In this document: one piece after another, positions 63,166 to 64,000 of the stretch
Position numbering within the stretch: position 1 is the stretch's first letter
Layout of the letters: each line of letters starts with the position of its first letter
Assembly: GCF_004114535.1 (NCBI RefSeq)
Contig: NZ_LBJC01000030.1
Coordinates: forward strand, 164,016-228,015
DNA: 64,000 bases
From: Bradyrhizobium nanningense
GTDB taxonomy: Bacteria > Pseudomonadota > Alphaproteobacteria > Rhizobiales > Xanthobacteraceae
Direction of reading: 5' to 3'
Notes under the pieces: generated by a model
The model's database searches: none
The model's input: only the letters and a program-made list of their open reading frames with translations
Told to the model about the DNA's origin: nothing
Translations under genes and position numbers: made by a program

Positions 63166-63801
63166 ATGCCATTGGCGCGCGAGGCCGTCGAGCTGCTGGT
63201 TCAAGCGGCGAGGGCTTGGTATTTCGAAGGCAATCAGCATGGACTGCGCGACCGGGAATGGATGGCGCTGCGCTTTCTCGGCCGCGCCAACAGGTTTTCG
63301 CGTACGCCGTCTGCGCTTGCCGGCTTCATCGGCGCCACCAGAGCGACTGCATCGCAGATCGTGAAGACGCTGGAGAGCAAGTCCTTTCTGGTGAGGAAGC
63401 CGTCGCAGGAGGACAAGCGTTCCGTCGTCCTGCACGTCACCGCCCAGGGCGAGAAGTGCCTGAACCAGCACGACCCGATCAATCATGTGGTGAATGCGGT
63501 CACCGCGCTCGGCAACGACGAATGCGTCAGGCTGCGCGACTCGCTCCGCGAAGTCCTCAATCACCTCGACGCGGCCCATCAGCGGCTCGATGCCAGCGTC
63601 TGCCGTGACTGCATGTTTCTCGCCGAACGCGGCCCGGCCACCTCCAAGGGACGCGCAAGCACCGAATTCATGTGCCGGCTGTATCGCGCTCCGATCTCGC
63701 TCGAGGAAACCGAATTGCTGTGCACCAGTTTCGAGCGCACCCGCGACCGCCCGAAGATCGAAGAGCATCTCGACCGCGCGCGGATAGCGAGTCAGGGCTG
63801 A
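63166..63801 (+). CDS. MarR-type regulator with C-terminal four-cysteine tail (paralogue 2)
   Basis: 211 residues. The HTH region is nearly the same as in the protein at 25187: GLRDREWMALRFLGRANRFSRTPSALAGFIGATRATASQIVKTLESKSFLVRKPSQEDKRSVVLHVTAQG. Four cysteines are conserved in place and spacing: Cys146-x2-Cys149, Cys170 and Cys186 (CRDCMF, FMCRLY, LLCTSF). It has a longer basic tail. It lies just beyond the right end of the flagellar genes, as its paralogue lies beyond the left. A metal- or redox-sensing role is inferred. Confidence 0.8.
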   Translation: MPLAREAVELLVQAARAWYFEGNQHGLRDREWMALRFLGRANRFSRTPSALAGFIGATRATASQIVKTLESKSFLVRKPSQEDKRSVVLHVTAQGEKCLNQHDPINHVVNAVTALGNDECVRLRDSLREVLNHLDAAHQRLDASVCRDCMFLAERGPATSKGRASTEFMCRLYRAPISLEETELLCTSFERTRDRPKIEEHLDRARIASQG

Positions 63802-63862
63802 GGCGCGCGCAATTTCCAGGCGAGCCTATTCCTGAATACGCACGGGCGCTCTCCACATCGTC

Positions 63863-63913
63863 ATTGCGAGCGCAGCGAAGCAATCCGGAATCCCTCCGCG
63901 GCAAGACTCTGGA
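63863..63913. repeat. Left part of a palindromic repeat, interrupted
   Basis: ATTGCGAGCGCAGCGAAG (from 63863) is the same arm as at 11840. It is followed by a loop region and then ACTCTGGA, where the complementary arm (TTGCTTCGCTGCGC) should begin. Instead, unrelated sequence starts at about 63914, consistent with an insertion. Confidence 0.7.
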
Positions 63914-64000
63914 CCTCCCCTAAATCGGTGGACACCTATAGCTTAGGCAGCGAGAGGTGTCAGATGGCAAAACGGCAACGTCGGTCCTATTCGGACGAGT
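63914..64000 (+). mobile_element. Left end of an insertion sequence (IS3-like), partial
   Basis: Sequence changes at about 63914 within a palindromic repeat. After a short lead containing CGGTGGACACCT, a transposase-like gene starts at 63964. The exact terminus and any target duplication cannot be set because the element runs off the window. Confidence 0.6.
63964..64000 (+). CDS. IS3-family transposase OrfA-like (partial)
   Basis: Only twelve codons are visible: MAKRQRRSYSDE. This matches the start of HTH_Tnp_1 OrfA proteins, which typically continue with a FKxEAV pattern after RRSYSDE. GAGAGGTGTC lies just upstream as a ribosome site. The family call is tentative because of the short length. 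Confidence 0.55.
   Translation, partial: MAKRQRRSYSDE

Overview
The window looks like chromosomal DNA of a Bradyrhizobium-type alphaproteobacterium (order Hyphomicrobiales). This is an inference from three things: the high GC content, the short palindromic repeats typical of Bradyrhizobium intergenic DNA, and a complete lateral (thin) flagellum locus. That locus has a LafR/Rem-like regulator, FlbT/FlaF, MotC and two tandem ~300-residue flagellins. No rRNA, tRNA or CRISPR was seen.

Left part (1-24.5 kb): metabolism and transport. A broken-off FAD amine/amino-acid dehydrogenase and a TPP-dependent acetolactate-synthase-like enzyme start the window. An Asp/Glu racemase and a TetR regulator follow. 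A polyamine-type ABC importer operon (4577-10701) carries an embedded FAD oxidase and a HAD enzyme, and a GcvA-type LysR gene diverges from it. A hexuronate/sugar-acid locus comes next: uxuA, an idnD-like dehydrogenase, TRAP dctMQP and a GntR gene, with a fructuronate reductase-type gene diverging across a clear GntR-style operator. Then come a small NTF2-like protein, a HAD phosphatase, an SDR, a beta-lactamase-fold serine hydrolase and a Tat-exported dienelactone hydrolase.

Middle and right part (25-63.8 kb): the lateral flagellum island. lafR (27560-28330, +) sits at the left edge. A long minus-strand array encodes FlgN, FlgJ-like, FliJ, FliR, FlhA, FliQ, FlgD, FlbT, FlaF, FlgL, FlgK, FlgE, a lytic transglycosylase, FliK/MotD, MotC, MotB, FliH, FliF, two flagellins, FliP, FliL, FlgH, MotE, FlgI, FlgA, FlgG, FliE, FlgC, FlgB, FlhB, FliG, FliN, a small membrane protein, FliM and MotA. 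A short divergent plus-strand operon encodes a DUF1217 protein, FlgF and FliI. The system provides its own export gate, rod, hook, filament, stator and switch. I see no che genes, fliO, fliD, fliS, fliA or flgM here.

The island is bracketed by two paralogous MarR-type regulators (25187-25765 and 63166-63801) that share an unusual four-cysteine C-terminal tail. A recurring element, AGCYTCGCGCAAG on the coding strand, lies upstream of lafA2, fliF, flgE, flhA, motA and the DUF1217 gene. A degenerate copy sits at the matching position before lafA1. I propose this as the lateral-flagellar promoter or activator box. Both flagellin leaders carry an almost identical 51-nt block with a small hairpin, a plausible FlbT target. 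The right end runs into an insertion sequence that has landed in a palindromic repeat.
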